DNA of 64,000 nt from DASYAE01 sp036501535 (GTDB lineage: Bacteria > Actinomycetota > Actinomycetes > Streptomycetales > Catenulisporaceae), in contig DASYAE010000186.1 in assembly GCA_036501535.1 (NCBI GenBank), forward strand, positions 26,197 to 90,196, read 5' to 3'. The translations under genes were made by a program, and so were the position numbers. Of the stretch, positions 9,081 through 17,692 are shown piece after piece. The notes under the pieces were generated by a model. The model made no database searches and was not told the DNA's origin. It saw only the letters and a program-made list of their open reading frames with translations. How positions within the stretch are numbered: position 1 is the first letter of the stretch; each line of letters starts with the position of its first letter.

Positions 9081-10051
9081 CGACCACGCAGACGCCAGGA
9101 ATCCTCGAAGCTGCGGAACAGCCTGATACAGAGCGAGGCACAGCGAAGCAGGCTCCTGAAGAACACGTCGGGTCCGCGACCGCTTCGACGGCGCCCGCGA
9201 CTGCTCGCGCGGCCCGTCCCGCGGCCGCCCGGTCCCGGCGCCCGAACGCGGTCCTGCGCGCGGTGGCGCTCACGGTCTCGCTCGTCGGCGTGGCCGGTCT
9301 CGGCTTCTTCGCCTACTTCTACGGATTCTCCGGCCTGGCCGAGGCGCGCTCGCAGAACACGCTCTACAAGACCTTCGCCGGCCAGCTCGGCGAGGCCACC
9401 GCCCCGGTCGGCACCGCCCCGGACGGCGCGCCGGTCGCGATCATGAACGTCCCGGCGCTGGGCATCTCAGGGCTCGTCGTGGTCGAGGGGACCACCTCGG
9501 CCGACCTGACCCATGGACCCGGCCTGCTGTCCTCCTCCGCGCTGCCCGGACAGGCCGGGGTGAGCGTGGTCTACGGCCGGGCGGCCGCGTTCGGCGGGCC
9601 GTTCGCGCACCTGATGCAGCTCAGCCGCGGCGACCGGATCACCGTGGTCACCGGGCAGGGCGCCTCGGTCTACTCGGTCGTCTCCTTCGGCGACTCGGCC
9701 CACCCGGCGCACAATCCGCTCGACGACCAGCTCGACCTGGAGACCGCCGACGGCTCCGGCTTCTCCACCGGCTACGAGGAGGTCACCGCGGACCTGTTGA
9801 CCGTGCCGAAGCAGAATCCCGGCGGACGACCGGCGGCCGGCCCGCAGGAGGCGGCGTTGGCCGGCGACACCGGGCAGGTCATACCGCTGATCCTCTGGGG
9901 CGAGGCGCTGGCCGTCGCGGCGCTCGGCGCGGCATTGGCGGCCCGCCGATGGTCGCGCTCCGCGGTCCTGCTGTGCTCGACGCCGGTCGTGCTCGCGCTG
10001 CTGTGGACGGTGTACGAGAACCTCGCGGTCCTGATGCCCAACCTCTACTGA
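9077..10051 (+). CDS. Sortase-fold membrane protein lacking the catalytic triad
   Basis: A 324-residue protein starting at GTG 9077, overlapping the pstS stop (GTGA). Topology: a cytoplasmic N-tail of about 55 residues, a helix (VALTVSLVGVAGLGFFAYF), a sortase-like beta barrel (about 95-245) and two C-terminal helices. The barrel follows the sortase pattern: VPALGISGLVVVEGTT, then LPGQAGVSVVYGR...GGPFAHL, then GDRITVVTG. However, the catalytic His of the usual GH motif is Arg168, and the TLxTC motif reads LDLETA, with Ala224 in place of Cys. The only cysteine is in a C-terminal helix. It therefore cannot work as a transpeptidase. A structural or ligand-handling role beside the binding proteins is inferred. 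Confidence 0.75.
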   Translation: MTTTQTPGILEAAEQPDTERGTAKQAPEEHVGSATASTAPATARAARPAAARSRRPNAVLRAVALTVSLVGVAGLGFFAYFYGFSGLAEARSQNTLYKTFAGQLGEATAPVGTAPDGAPVAIMNVPALGISGLVVVEGTTSADLTHGPGLLSSSALPGQAGVSVVYGRAAAFGGPFAHLMQLSRGDRITVVTGQGASVYSVVSFGDSAHPAHNPLDDQLDLETADGSGFSTGYEEVTADLLTVPKQNPGGRPAAGPQEAALAGDTGQVIPLILWGEALAVAALGAALAARRWSRSAVLLCSTPVVLALLWTVYENLAVLMPNLY

Positions 10052-10082
10052 ACCGCCCGACGACGGTGCGAGGGAGTACCCG

Positions 10083-10934
10083 ATGAGCACGATGCCCGAA
10101 GCCGTGCAGGAGACCGCCGTCCTCACGGTCCCGGTCCAGGTCGCCGCCGGCCCCGGCCAGGCGGCGCCGGCCGGCCTGGAGAGCCGCGCCGTGTCCGCCT
10201 GGTTCGGCGAGCACAAGGTGCTCGAGCGGGTCTCGCTGACCATGGCCCCCGGCCGGGTGACCGCCCTGATCGGCCCGTCCGGCTGCGGCAAGTCGACCTA
10301 TCTGCGGATCCTGAACCGGATGCACGAGATGGTGCGCGGCGCGCAGCTGGCCGGCGCGGTGCTGCTCGGCGGCCGCGACATCTACGAGTCCGACGTGCGG
10401 GCGGCCCGGGTGCGGCGGCAGATCGGGATGGTGTTCCAGAAGCCGAACCCGTTCCCGGCCATGTCCGTCTACGACAACGTGGCCAGCGGGCTGAAGCTGG
10501 CCGGGATCAGGGTCGCGGACCGGGACGCGGTGGTCGAGGACGCGCTGCGCCGGGCCGGCCTGTGGAACGAGGTGCAGCGGCGGCTGCGCGCACCCGGCGG
10601 CGCCCTCTCCGGCGGCCAGCAGCAGCGCCTGTGCATCGCCCGCTCGCTCGCGGTGAGCCCGGACGTGCTGCTGATGGACGAGCCCTGCTCCGCCCTCGAC
10701 CCGACCTCGACCCGGCGGATCGAGGAGACCATCGCCGCGCTCGAAGGCCAGGTCACCACCGTCATCGTGACGCACAACATGCAGCAGGCCGCGCGCGTCT
10801 CGACCCACTGCGCGTTCTTCCTGGCCGGCGAGGACGCGCCGGGCCGGGTGGTCGAGTCGGGGCCGACCGAGCAGATCTTCTCCGCGCCGAAGGACGAGCG
10901 CACGTCGGACTACATCCACGGCCGCTTCGGGTGA
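10083..10934 (+). CDS. pstB: Phosphate-type ABC transporter ATPase PstB
   Basis: The ATP-binding subunit that drives import through PstCA, 283 residues. The Walker A motif is GPSGCGKST (64-72), the Q-loop region reads GMVFQKPNPFP, the ABC signature is LSGGQQQR (about 174) and Walker B is VLLMDEPCSALDP (about 196-208), followed by the H-loop VTHNMQQA. It ends YIHGRFG, as PstB proteins do. An N-terminal extension of about 30 residues, rich in Ala, Val and Pro, precedes the domain. It lies 31 bases downstream of the sortase-like gene and closes the locus. There is no phoU in the window. Confidence 0.93.
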   Translation: MSTMPEAVQETAVLTVPVQVAAGPGQAAPAGLESRAVSAWFGEHKVLERVSLTMAPGRVTALIGPSGCGKSTYLRILNRMHEMVRGAQLAGAVLLGGRDIYESDVRAARVRRQIGMVFQKPNPFPAMSVYDNVASGLKLAGIRVADRDAVVEDALRRAGLWNEVQRRLRAPGGALSGGQQQRLCIARSLAVSPDVLLMDEPCSALDPTSTRRIEETIAALEGQVTTVIVTHNMQQAARVSTHCAFFLAGEDAPGRVVESGPTEQIFSAPKDERTSDYIHGRFG

Positions 10935-10939
10935 GGGGC

Positions 10940-10983
10940 GGCGGGCGGCGCGGCTCCCGTCTGCCGGGGACGCGGCGCCCGCC
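10940..10983. terminator. Bidirectional terminator between pstB and the GH27 gene
   Basis: The arms GGCGGGCGGCGCG (10940-10952) and CGCGGCGCCCGCC (10971-10983) pair with one mismatch. The loop itself contains a short CCCG/CGGG stem. It sits between two convergent genes, so it can serve both. There is no T-run. Confidence 0.6.
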
Positions 10984-11011
10984 TTGCTGTGCTCAATTCG
11001 ATCGGCCGGGA

Positions 11012-13204
11012 TTACAGGTCGACCGTGACGTCGTCGAAGTCCGGCGCGTAGGCCGAGGCGTCGGAGAGCTCCACGGTGTTCGATCCGGAGTTCAGCGGCA
11101 GATACGCGGTCACCGTGCCCGGCGTGCTGAAGCTGCCGGTCGGGGTGAACACGATCGTCTGCACCACGGTGCCGTTGACCGTGATGGTGGCCGACCGGCC
11201 GGTGTTGCCGCTGGTGCCGTCGCAGTACACGATCTGCACCGGATACACGCCGGCCGAGCTGGCGGTGACGCCGTTGAACGTCAGCGTTCCGCCCTCGCCG
11301 ACGAAGCCGACCTTCTCGCCACCGGAGCAGGCGCTACAGCTCTGGACCACCGCGCCGCCGGCGAGCGTGTTAGACGAGGACTCGGCCTGGTAGGTGTTCG
11401 CTGCCGTGATCGCGGCGCTGGGCACGCTGATCGCCTCGAAGTCCGGCGCATACGCCGAGGAGTTGGAGAACTCGACGGTGTTCGCCCCGGCCTTCAACGG
11501 CAGCGAGACCGTCATCGAGCCCGGATTCGAGAAGCTGCCGGTCGGCGTGAACGTCAGGGTGCTCACTGCGCTGCCGTTCACCGAGACGGTGGCGGAGCGG
11601 CCGACCGTGCCGCTGGTCCCGTCGAGGTAATCGAGCTGCACCGCGTAGTTGCCGGCCGACGAGACGGAGACGTTGTTGAACGTCAGGGTTCCGCCGTTGC
11701 CGACGAAGCCGACCTTCTCGCCGCCGAGGCAGGAGTTGCAGCTCGCCGTCGCCGCGCCGCCGGCCAGCGTGTTCGCCGAGGAGGCGGCCTGATACGTGGT
11801 CGAGCCCTGGCTCCCGGACGGCACGAGCTTGAGCAGCTGTACCGCGCCCGCGCCGAGCGTCACGCTGTACGTGCCGCTGAGCGTGCCCGCGGAGGCGCCG
11901 GTCCACAGGTTGGTGGCCGTGGCACTGCCGTGGATCCCGGCTGCGGCCAGCGAGACGGTGACCGTCTGGCTGGCGCTGCTGCTGTAGTTGAACAGCCCCA
12001 GGATCACGTCGCCGTTCTGCTCGGTCTTCGCGAAGGCCTGCTGGTTGACGTTGCTTACGATTCGGCGCGCGTCGATCCCGTCCTGGTCCGCCGCGATCAC
12101 CGCGGTGTTCTTCAGATAGCCGAGATCGGTCGAGTTGAGGTTCGTCAGGTCGGTGCCGAGGATCAGCGGCGAGGCGGCCATCGCCCACAGGCTCAGCTGT
12201 GACTGCTCCTCGGCCGCGGTCAGGCCGTCGTCCGTGGGCCCGTTGCCGACCTCGGTCGAGTCGTAGTCGTTGAACGCGCCCGGGCCGCCGTCCGGCTGCC
12301 AGGCCGCGACCTGCGCGAAGCGGCCCTGGATGTTGCCCCAGTCGGTCAGCGGGTAGCTGGTGCCGGAGCTGCAGTAGCACTCGATGTCGCCGCCGGTGCG
12401 CCAGCCGTTGGAGTACTGGGCCCAGGTCGGGGCGTTGGCGATGTCCAGGCTGTTGGACAGCTCGAGGTGGATCGCCCGGCCGCTCTGCTGCAGCCCGGCG
12501 GACCAGGCCTCGACGTCGCCGACGTCGGAGTCGCCGACGCCGTCGAGCTTGAGGTAGTCCACGCCCCAGGAGGCGAACTCGTCGGCCCAGGAGTTGATGA
12601 AGGCCTGCGCGCCGGCGGCGCTGTAGTTGATGCCGACCATGCCGCCGCAGTTGTAGTTGTTCTCACCGGTGGTGGTGGCGATCTGGTCCGCGGTGTCGCT
12701 GGTGCCCATGATCTGCGTGTTCTGCGACACCGCCTGCTTCGAGATGCCCGGGGTGACGTAGAGCCCGAACTTCAGGCCCAGCGAGTGCACGTAGTCGGCG
12801 ACCACCTCGGCGCCGTTCTCGCCGCTGGAGCTCGACGGGAACGCGGAGGTGTTGACGGTCCAGCGGCCGTACTGGTCCACCGCGGGGCCCTGGCTGCCGG
12901 GGCAGTTGTACCAGAAGTCGTCCACGTTGACGTAGACGTAGCCGACGGAGCTCAGGCCGCTGCTCTTCATGGCGGCGGCCTGAGCCTCGATCTTGGCCGC
13001 GGTGGGGGAGCTGCGGATGAAGCTCCAGCTGCTCCAGCCCATCGCGGGGGTGGCGCCGACGCCGTTGGACTCGGCGAGGGCGGGGGAGGCGCCGGCCACG
13101 ACCGCGCCTGCCGCGGTAGCTGCGGCGAGGGCGAGGGCGGTGGCCAGCGCGGCGATCCGGCGCGGTCGGCGCCGGGGCTCGCGGGTGGTGTACGAGGTCT
13201 GCAT
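11012..13204 (-). CDS. Secreted GH27 alpha-galactosidase with two carbohydrate-binding modules
   Basis: An extracellular glycosidase of 730 residues. ATG 13204 is preferred to the upstream GTG at 13216, which has no SD sequence. The signal peptide is about 1-44 (basic TTREPRRRPRR, hydrophobic core, ending SPALA). The GH27 domain runs from about 49 to 430: ATPAMGWSSWSF at the start, the nucleophile Asp in YLKLDGVGDSD, and the acid/base region FNDYDSTEVGN followed by ASPLILGTDL. A beta-sandwich domain follows, then two tandem modules that begin with TYQA(A/E)SS and contain GGEKVGFVG and GTSG(T/N)(T/V)GRSA, which read as CBM35/CBM6-like. GH27 also includes beta-L-arabinopyranosidases, so the exact sugar is uncertain. 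It is divergent from the GH59 gene. Confidence 0.85.
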   Translation of the reverse strand: MQTSYTTREPRRRPRRIAALATALALAAATAAGAVVAGASPALAESNGVGATPAMGWSSWSFIRSSPTAAKIEAQAAAMKSSGLSSVGYVYVNVDDFWYNCPGSQGPAVDQYGRWTVNTSAFPSSSSGENGAEVVADYVHSLGLKFGLYVTPGISKQAVSQNTQIMGTSDTADQIATTTGENNYNCGGMVGINYSAAGAQAFINSWADEFASWGVDYLKLDGVGDSDVGDVEAWSAGLQQSGRAIHLELSNSLDIANAPTWAQYSNGWRTGGDIECYCSSGTSYPLTDWGNIQGRFAQVAAWQPDGGPGAFNDYDSTEVGNGPTDDGLTAAEEQSQLSLWAMAASPLILGTDLTNLNSTDLGYLKNTAVIAADQDGIDARRIVSNVNQQAFAKTEQNGDVILGLFNYSSSASQTVTVSLAAAGIHGSATATNLWTGASAGTLSGTYSVTLGAGAVQLLKLVPSGSQGSTTYQAASSANTLAGGAATASCNSCLGGEKVGFVGNGGTLTFNNVSVSSAGNYAVQLDYLDGTSGTVGRSATVSVNGSAVSTLTFTPTGSFSNPGSMTVSLPLKAGANTVEFSNSSAYAPDFEAISVPSAAITAANTYQAESSSNTLAGGAVVQSCSACSGGEKVGFVGEGGTLTFNGVTASSAGVYPVQIVYCDGTSGNTGRSATITVNGTVVQTIVFTPTGSFSTPGTVTAYLPLNSGSNTVELSDASAYAPDFDDVTVDL

Positions 13205-13727
13205 CGGGAGATCCACTTCGGTGGGGATCGGGACCGCCGGAGCATGCGGTCACGGCGGAGTGAACTACTGTGCGGATCGGGTGTCAATATCCGTTCGATC
13301 ATGCAAGTTCGTGTTCGGTGTAACCCGATCGCAGCCGCTGCGGAGAGGGCCCGCGGGGCTCCCGGAATCTCTCAGAGCGCTGCTCCTCGCGGGGCGGTCA
13401 CGGCGGCGCACCGGGGCTCGCAGCCGTCGAACGCGAGTCGAAGGCGGATCGAATGCCGCGTCGGTCCGTTTCGTCCGCGCCCGGATCGCGCCGGAACGGA
13501 GGACGCGCGCCGCCACTGCGCTGCCACTGCGCCGCCGCCTCGCCGCGGTGCGTTCGGACCAGCCGAACCTTGACAGAATCCATATCCGGCTGTCCACTGT
13601 CGGGTGAAATTGTTGCAACGTGACGTTTCCAATTGTTCGGTCACGTCCGATCGCGCTGTTGCCCGCCGGCGCGCGGCAGCCGCCGTACCCACCGCCATCC
13701 CACGCACCCACCGTGAGGACCCCGGCC
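13205..13727. promoter_or_regulatory. Shared divergent promoter region of the two galactosidase genes
   Basis: There is no gene in this 523-base gap. For the GH59 gene a consensus -35 TTGACA lies at 13570-13575, with only a weak -10 behind it. The 8-base palindrome GTTGCAAC (13612-13619), in an AT-rich patch, is a candidate operator for a LacI/GalR-type repressor. For the GH27 gene a second TTGACA lies on the minus strand at 13287-13282. Two perfect -35 boxes in a high-GC gap support regulated divergent transcription. Confidence 0.5.
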
Positions 13728-16613
13728 ATGACCACTCGACTGCACCGCCCGCGCGCCGCGGCGCTGCATCCCCTGCGCATCGCGGCGTTCGGCCTCGCCG
13801 TGGCAGCGCTCGCCGTTGCCCAACTCTCCCTCCCACAGGCCGCCCACGCGGCGACGACCACCGCGATCTCCGTGAACGGCGGCTCGGCCGGCCGCACCTT
13901 CGACGGCATCGGCGCGATCAGCGGCGGCGGGGGCAACTCCCGGCTGCTGATGGACTACCCCGCGGCCGAGCGCACCCAGATCCTGGACTACCTGTTCAAG
14001 CCCGGCTACGGCGCGGACCTGCAGATCCTCAAGGTGGAGATCGGCGGCGACACCAACTCCACCGACGGCTCCGAGTCCAGCATCGAGCACACCGCCGGCA
14101 GCGTGGACTGCAACACAGGGTACGAATGGTGGCTCATGGAGCAGGCCAAGGCCCTGGATCCGGGCATCAAGCTCTACGGCCTGGCCTGGGGCGCGCCCGG
14201 CTGGATCGGCGGCGGGAACTTCTGGTCCACCGACATGATCAACTACCTGGTCGCCTGGCTCGGCTGCGCGCAGTCGCACGGCCTGACCATCAACTACCTC
14301 GGCGGCTGGAACGAGCGCGGCTACAACATCTCCTGGTACGAACAGCTTCGCAGCACCCTGAACTCGGACGGCTACAGCGGTGTGCAGATCGTCGGCGCCG
14401 ACTCGGACTGGTCGATCGCGAACGACATCGACAGCAACTCCACGTTCGCCAACTCGGTCGCGATCATCGGCGACCACTATCCGTGCGGCGGTGACGGCGG
14501 CTCAGCGGACACCTGCTCCACCACGAGCCAGGCGCTCTCCTCCGGCAAGCCGCTGTGGGCCAGCGAGAACGGCTCCCAGGACGAGGACTCCGGCGCCCCG
14601 GCCATGATCCGCTCCATCGTGCGCGGCTACACCGACGCGAGCATGACCGCCTACATCAACTGGCCGCTGCTCGCCGCGATCTACCCGAATCTGGGCTATG
14701 ACACCACGGGCCTGATGGTGGCCAACCAGCCGTGGTCCGGCTGGTACGACGTCGGTGCCGAGACCTGGGCCACCGCGCAGGTCACCCAGTTCACCGCGCC
14801 CGGCTGGCAGTTCCTCGACAGCGGCAGCGGCTACCTCGGCGGCAGCGAGTCGAACGGCTCGTACATCTCGCTGAAGTCGCCGAACGGCAGCGACTACTCG
14901 ACCGTCATCGAGACCACCACGGCCACCGCCGCGCAGACCGCCACCTTCACCGTCTCCGGCGGCCTTTCCACCGGCGCCGTGCACGTCTGGAGCACGGATC
15001 TGGCCTCGAACAACCCGGCCGGCTACTTCGTGCACAGCCAGGACATCACGCCGAGCGGCGGCACCTACTCGCTGACCCTGCAGCCCGGCTACATCTACAC
15101 CGTCACCACGACCACCGGCCAGGGCAAGGGCACTGCGACGCCGCCGGCCAAGGCGAGCCTGGCGCTGCCCTACTCCGACTCCTTCGACCAGGACGCCACC
15201 GGCACCGAGGCGAAGTACCTCTCCGACCAGCAGGGCTCGTTCGAGGTCCGGCCGTGCACCGCGCGCTCGGGCCAGTGCGTGCAGCAGATGGCCGCGCAGC
15301 AGCCGATCGAGTGGGACAACGGCGCGAACCCGTACACCCTGCTCGGCGACCTGAGCTGGACGAACTACACCGTCTCGGCCGACGCGCAGATACAACAGGC
15401 CGGCGCGGTGCAGCTGATGGGCCGGGTCGGCACGCAGCAGCCGTTCTCCGTCGCCGGCATCGACGAGTACTACCTTCAGCTCTCGAACACCGGCGCGTGG
15501 TCGATCGTGAAGAACACCACCGGCGCCAGCCTGACGACCCTGGCCTCCGGCACGGTCGCCGCGCCCGGCACAGGGACGTGGCAGCACCTTGCGCTCACCG
15601 TCAACGGATCGACGATCACCGCGGCGATCAACGGAACCACGGTCGGCTCGGTGAGTGACGGCTCTTACTCGCACGGCCAGGTCGGCCTCGGCGTCAACGG
15701 CTACCAGACCGACGAGTTCGACAACCTGTCCGTCACCCCGGTCGGCACGAACCCGGTCGCGGCCACCTACCAGATCGTCAACCGCAACAGCGGGCTCGCC
15801 CTCGACGTCTCCGGCGCGTCCACCGCGAACGGCGCATCGATCGTGCAGTCCGCGCCGTCCGCCGCGGCCGACGAGCAGTGGCAGCTGACCGGCACCGCGA
15901 CGGGATACGACGTGCTGACGAACGTCGGCAGCGGCCTGGTGCTGGACGTGCCGAACAACTCCACCGCACAGGGCGTGCAGCTGGATCAGTGGTCTGCCAA
16001 CGGCGGCGTGAACCAGCAGTGGGCGGTGACCGGCACCGGCTCCGGCTACTACACGCTGACGAATCAGAACAGCGGCATGGTCGCGGACGTCACCGCCGGC
16101 TCGACCTCCGCCGGAGCCGCGGTCATCCAGTGGCCGTCCAACGGCGGCGCGAACCAGCAGTGGCAGCTGGTCTCGGTGCCCGAGCCGAACGCCACGTACA
16201 ACCTCGTCAACCGCAACAGCAGCCTGCTCGCGGACATCTCCGGCGCGTCCACCTCGAACGGCGGCGAGCTGATCCAGTGGGTGCCCAACGGCGGCGTGAA
16301 CCAGCGCTGGACCTTCACCCCGCTCGCCAACGGCGACTACACGGTCACCAACGTCAACAGCGGCCTGGTGCTCGACGTGCCGAACATCTCGGACACCGAG
16401 GGCGTGCAGCTGGATCAGTGGTCTGCCAACGGCGGCACCAACCAGCAGTGGGCGCTGGCCCAGGCCGGCAGCGGCTACTACACGCTGACCGCGCTCAACA
16501 GCGGCATGCTGGCCGCCGTGTCGGGCAACTCGCTGACCGAGGGCACCGCGGTCGTCCAGTGGCCCGCCGACAGCGGCGCCGAGCAGCAGTGGCAGCTCTC
16601 GCTCGACTACTGA
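13728..16613 (+). CDS. Secreted GH59 galactosidase with ricin-type lectin modules
   Basis: A 961-residue extracellular enzyme. ATG 13728 follows GAGGA at a suitable distance; the longer open frame upstream has no signal. The signal peptide is about 1-44, ending AAHA. The GH59 (galactocerebrosidase family) barrel starts at FDGIGAISGGGGNSRLL; the acid/base Glu is in GGWNERGY and the nucleophile Glu in WASENGSQDED. A GH59 beta-sandwich domain follows (about 480-670). The last 290 residues hold six QxW repeats (EQWQL, QQWAV, QQWQL, QRWTF, QQWAL, QQWQL), which make two CBM13/ricin-B trefoils. The likely substrates are beta-linked galactosides on plant or fungal polymers. It is paired with the divergent alpha-galactosidase, and a strong terminator follows. 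Confidence 0.85.
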   Translation: MTTRLHRPRAAALHPLRIAAFGLAVAALAVAQLSLPQAAHAATTTAISVNGGSAGRTFDGIGAISGGGGNSRLLMDYPAAERTQILDYLFKPGYGADLQILKVEIGGDTNSTDGSESSIEHTAGSVDCNTGYEWWLMEQAKALDPGIKLYGLAWGAPGWIGGGNFWSTDMINYLVAWLGCAQSHGLTINYLGGWNERGYNISWYEQLRSTLNSDGYSGVQIVGADSDWSIANDIDSNSTFANSVAIIGDHYPCGGDGGSADTCSTTSQALSSGKPLWASENGSQDEDSGAPAMIRSIVRGYTDASMTAYINWPLLAAIYPNLGYDTTGLMVANQPWSGWYDVGAETWATAQVTQFTAPGWQFLDSGSGYLGGSESNGSYISLKSPNGSDYSTVIETTTATAAQTATFTVSGGLSTGAVHVWSTDLASNNPAGYFVHSQDITPSGGTYSLTLQPGYIYTVTTTTGQGKGTATPPAKASLALPYSDSFDQDATGTEAKYLSDQQGSFEVRPCTARSGQCVQQMAAQQPIEWDNGANPYTLLGDLSWTNYTVSADAQIQQAGAVQLMGRVGTQQPFSVAGIDEYYLQLSNTGAWSIVKNTTGASLTTLASGTVAAPGTGTWQHLALTVNGSTITAAINGTTVGSVSDGSYSHGQVGLGVNGYQTDEFDNLSVTPVGTNPVAATYQIVNRNSGLALDVSGASTANGASIVQSAPSAAADEQWQLTGTATGYDVLTNVGSGLVLDVPNNSTAQGVQLDQWSANGGVNQQWAVTGTGSGYYTLTNQNSGMVADVTAGSTSAGAAVIQWPSNGGANQQWQLVSVPEPNATYNLVNRNSSLLADISGASTSNGGELIQWVPNGGVNQRWTFTPLANGDYTVTNVNSGLVLDVPNISDTEGVQLDQWSANGGTNQQWALAQAGSGYYTLTALNSGMLAAVSGNSLTEGTAVVQWPADSGAEQQWQLSLDY

Positions 16614-16625
16614 CCGGCACCACTA

Positions 16626-16669
16626 CCGGCCCCGAGCCCGGCGCAAAGGCGCACCGGGCCCGGGGCCGG
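16626..16669 (+). terminator. Terminator after the GH59 gene
   Basis: The arms begin CCGGCCCCGAGCCCGGCGC (16626-16644) and pair with 16649-16669 around an AAAG loop, with about 17 pairs and few mismatches. It is one of the strongest hairpins in the window and lies directly behind the stop codon. Confidence 0.7.
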
Positions 16670-16697
16670 CACCGCCGAGAATTGGCCCCGGCGCCCA

Positions 16698-16726
16698 TTG
16701 CCAGGCTAGTTACCCGCGCGTAACCT
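16698..16726 (+). promoter_or_regulatory. Leaderless promoter with internal operator
   Basis: TTGCCA (16698-16703), a 17-base spacer and TAACCT (16721-16726) form a good sigma-70-type promoter only 7 bases from ATG 16734, so the message is probably leaderless. An inverted repeat GTTAC-CCGCGC-GTAAC (16709-16724) lies in the spacer and -10, where a bound repressor would block polymerase. The regulator is unknown. Confidence 0.55.
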
Positions 16727-16733
16727 GCGGCAC

Positions 16734-17603
16734 ATGCAGCTGACGAACATAGCCATACCCGCATACATCATCCTGATGGTCATCGAGATCGTCTCGTACC
16801 GTTTCCTGCCGGATGAAGGCGAGCAGGGCTACACGGTCCGGGACACGGCGACCAGCCTGTCCATGGGCCTGGGCAGCGTGTTCGCCAACCTCGGCTGGGG
16901 CGTGGTCACCCTGGCGGTCTACCTCGTCGCGCCGCGGGTCACACCGCTGCACATAGGCTCCTCCTGGCTGGCCGCGGCCGGCGTGTTCGTCGCGGCCGAC
17001 CTGACCTACTACTGGTCGCACCGGGCCGACCACCGGGTCCGGATCCTGTGGGCCAGCCACGTGAACCACCACTCCAGCCGGCAGTACAACCTCTCCACCG
17101 CGCTGCGGCAGACCTGGACCGGGATCGGCACCATGCCGTTCGGCCTGCCGATGGTGCTCGTCGGCTTCTCCCCGGCGGCGATCTTCACCGCACAGAGCGT
17201 CAACCTGCTCTACCAGTTCTGGATCCACACCGAGCGGATCGACAAGATGTGGCGGCCGGTCGAGGCGGTCATGAACACCCCGAGCCACCACCGGGTGCAC
17301 CACGCCTCGAACCCGCAGTACCTGGACCGCAACTACGCCGGCGTCTTCATCGTCTGGGACCGGCTCTTCCGCACCTTCACCCCGGAGACCGAGCCGGTCG
17401 TCTACGGCCTGACCCGCAACATCGAGACCTACAACCTGTGGCGCGTCGCCTTCCACGAGTACGGCTCGATCGGCCGCGACCTGCGTACGGTGCACTCGCT
17501 GCGGGACCGGGTGACGGTGCTGTTCGGCAGCCCGGGCGCGGCCTACGAGGTGGTCGGCCGGGCGAAGGCGGCGCCGGGCGGGGCGGAGCCGGCGGCGGCC
17601 TGA
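16734..17603 (+). CDS. Sterol desaturase/fatty acid hydroxylase family membrane protein
   Basis: A 289-residue di-iron membrane oxygenase. Three to four helices lie in the first 110 residues and again near 135-165. The histidine boxes of the superfamily are present in order: HRADH (about 92), HVNHH (about 105) and HRVHH (about 187). Members hydroxylate or desaturate lipid chains; the substrate here cannot be read from sequence. There is no SD sequence, and the start fits leaderless expression from the promoter just upstream. The gene stands alone, and the next gene, DUF1707, is 89 bases away. Confidence 0.85.
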   Translation: MQLTNIAIPAYIILMVIEIVSYRFLPDEGEQGYTVRDTATSLSMGLGSVFANLGWGVVTLAVYLVAPRVTPLHIGSSWLAAAGVFVAADLTYYWSHRADHRVRILWASHVNHHSSRQYNLSTALRQTWTGIGTMPFGLPMVLVGFSPAAIFTAQSVNLLYQFWIHTERIDKMWRPVEAVMNTPSHHRVHHASNPQYLDRNYAGVFIVWDRLFRTFTPETEPVVYGLTRNIETYNLWRVAFHEYGSIGRDLRTVHSLRDRVTVLFGSPGAAYEVVGRAKAAPGGAEPAAA

Positions 17604-17692
17604 CCGCTTGCCCAGAACCGCGGCATCGTTAAGATATATCGCGACCGGAGGCCGCACCGGACGGCCGACCCGGAGCCGAGAGAGGTCGCGCC

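Noticed and set aside
7431..10051. LPxTG-type sorting signals on the binding proteins as sortase substrates
   Set aside because: Neither anchored protein has a sorting motif before its C-terminal helix, and the sortase-like protein has no catalytic residues.
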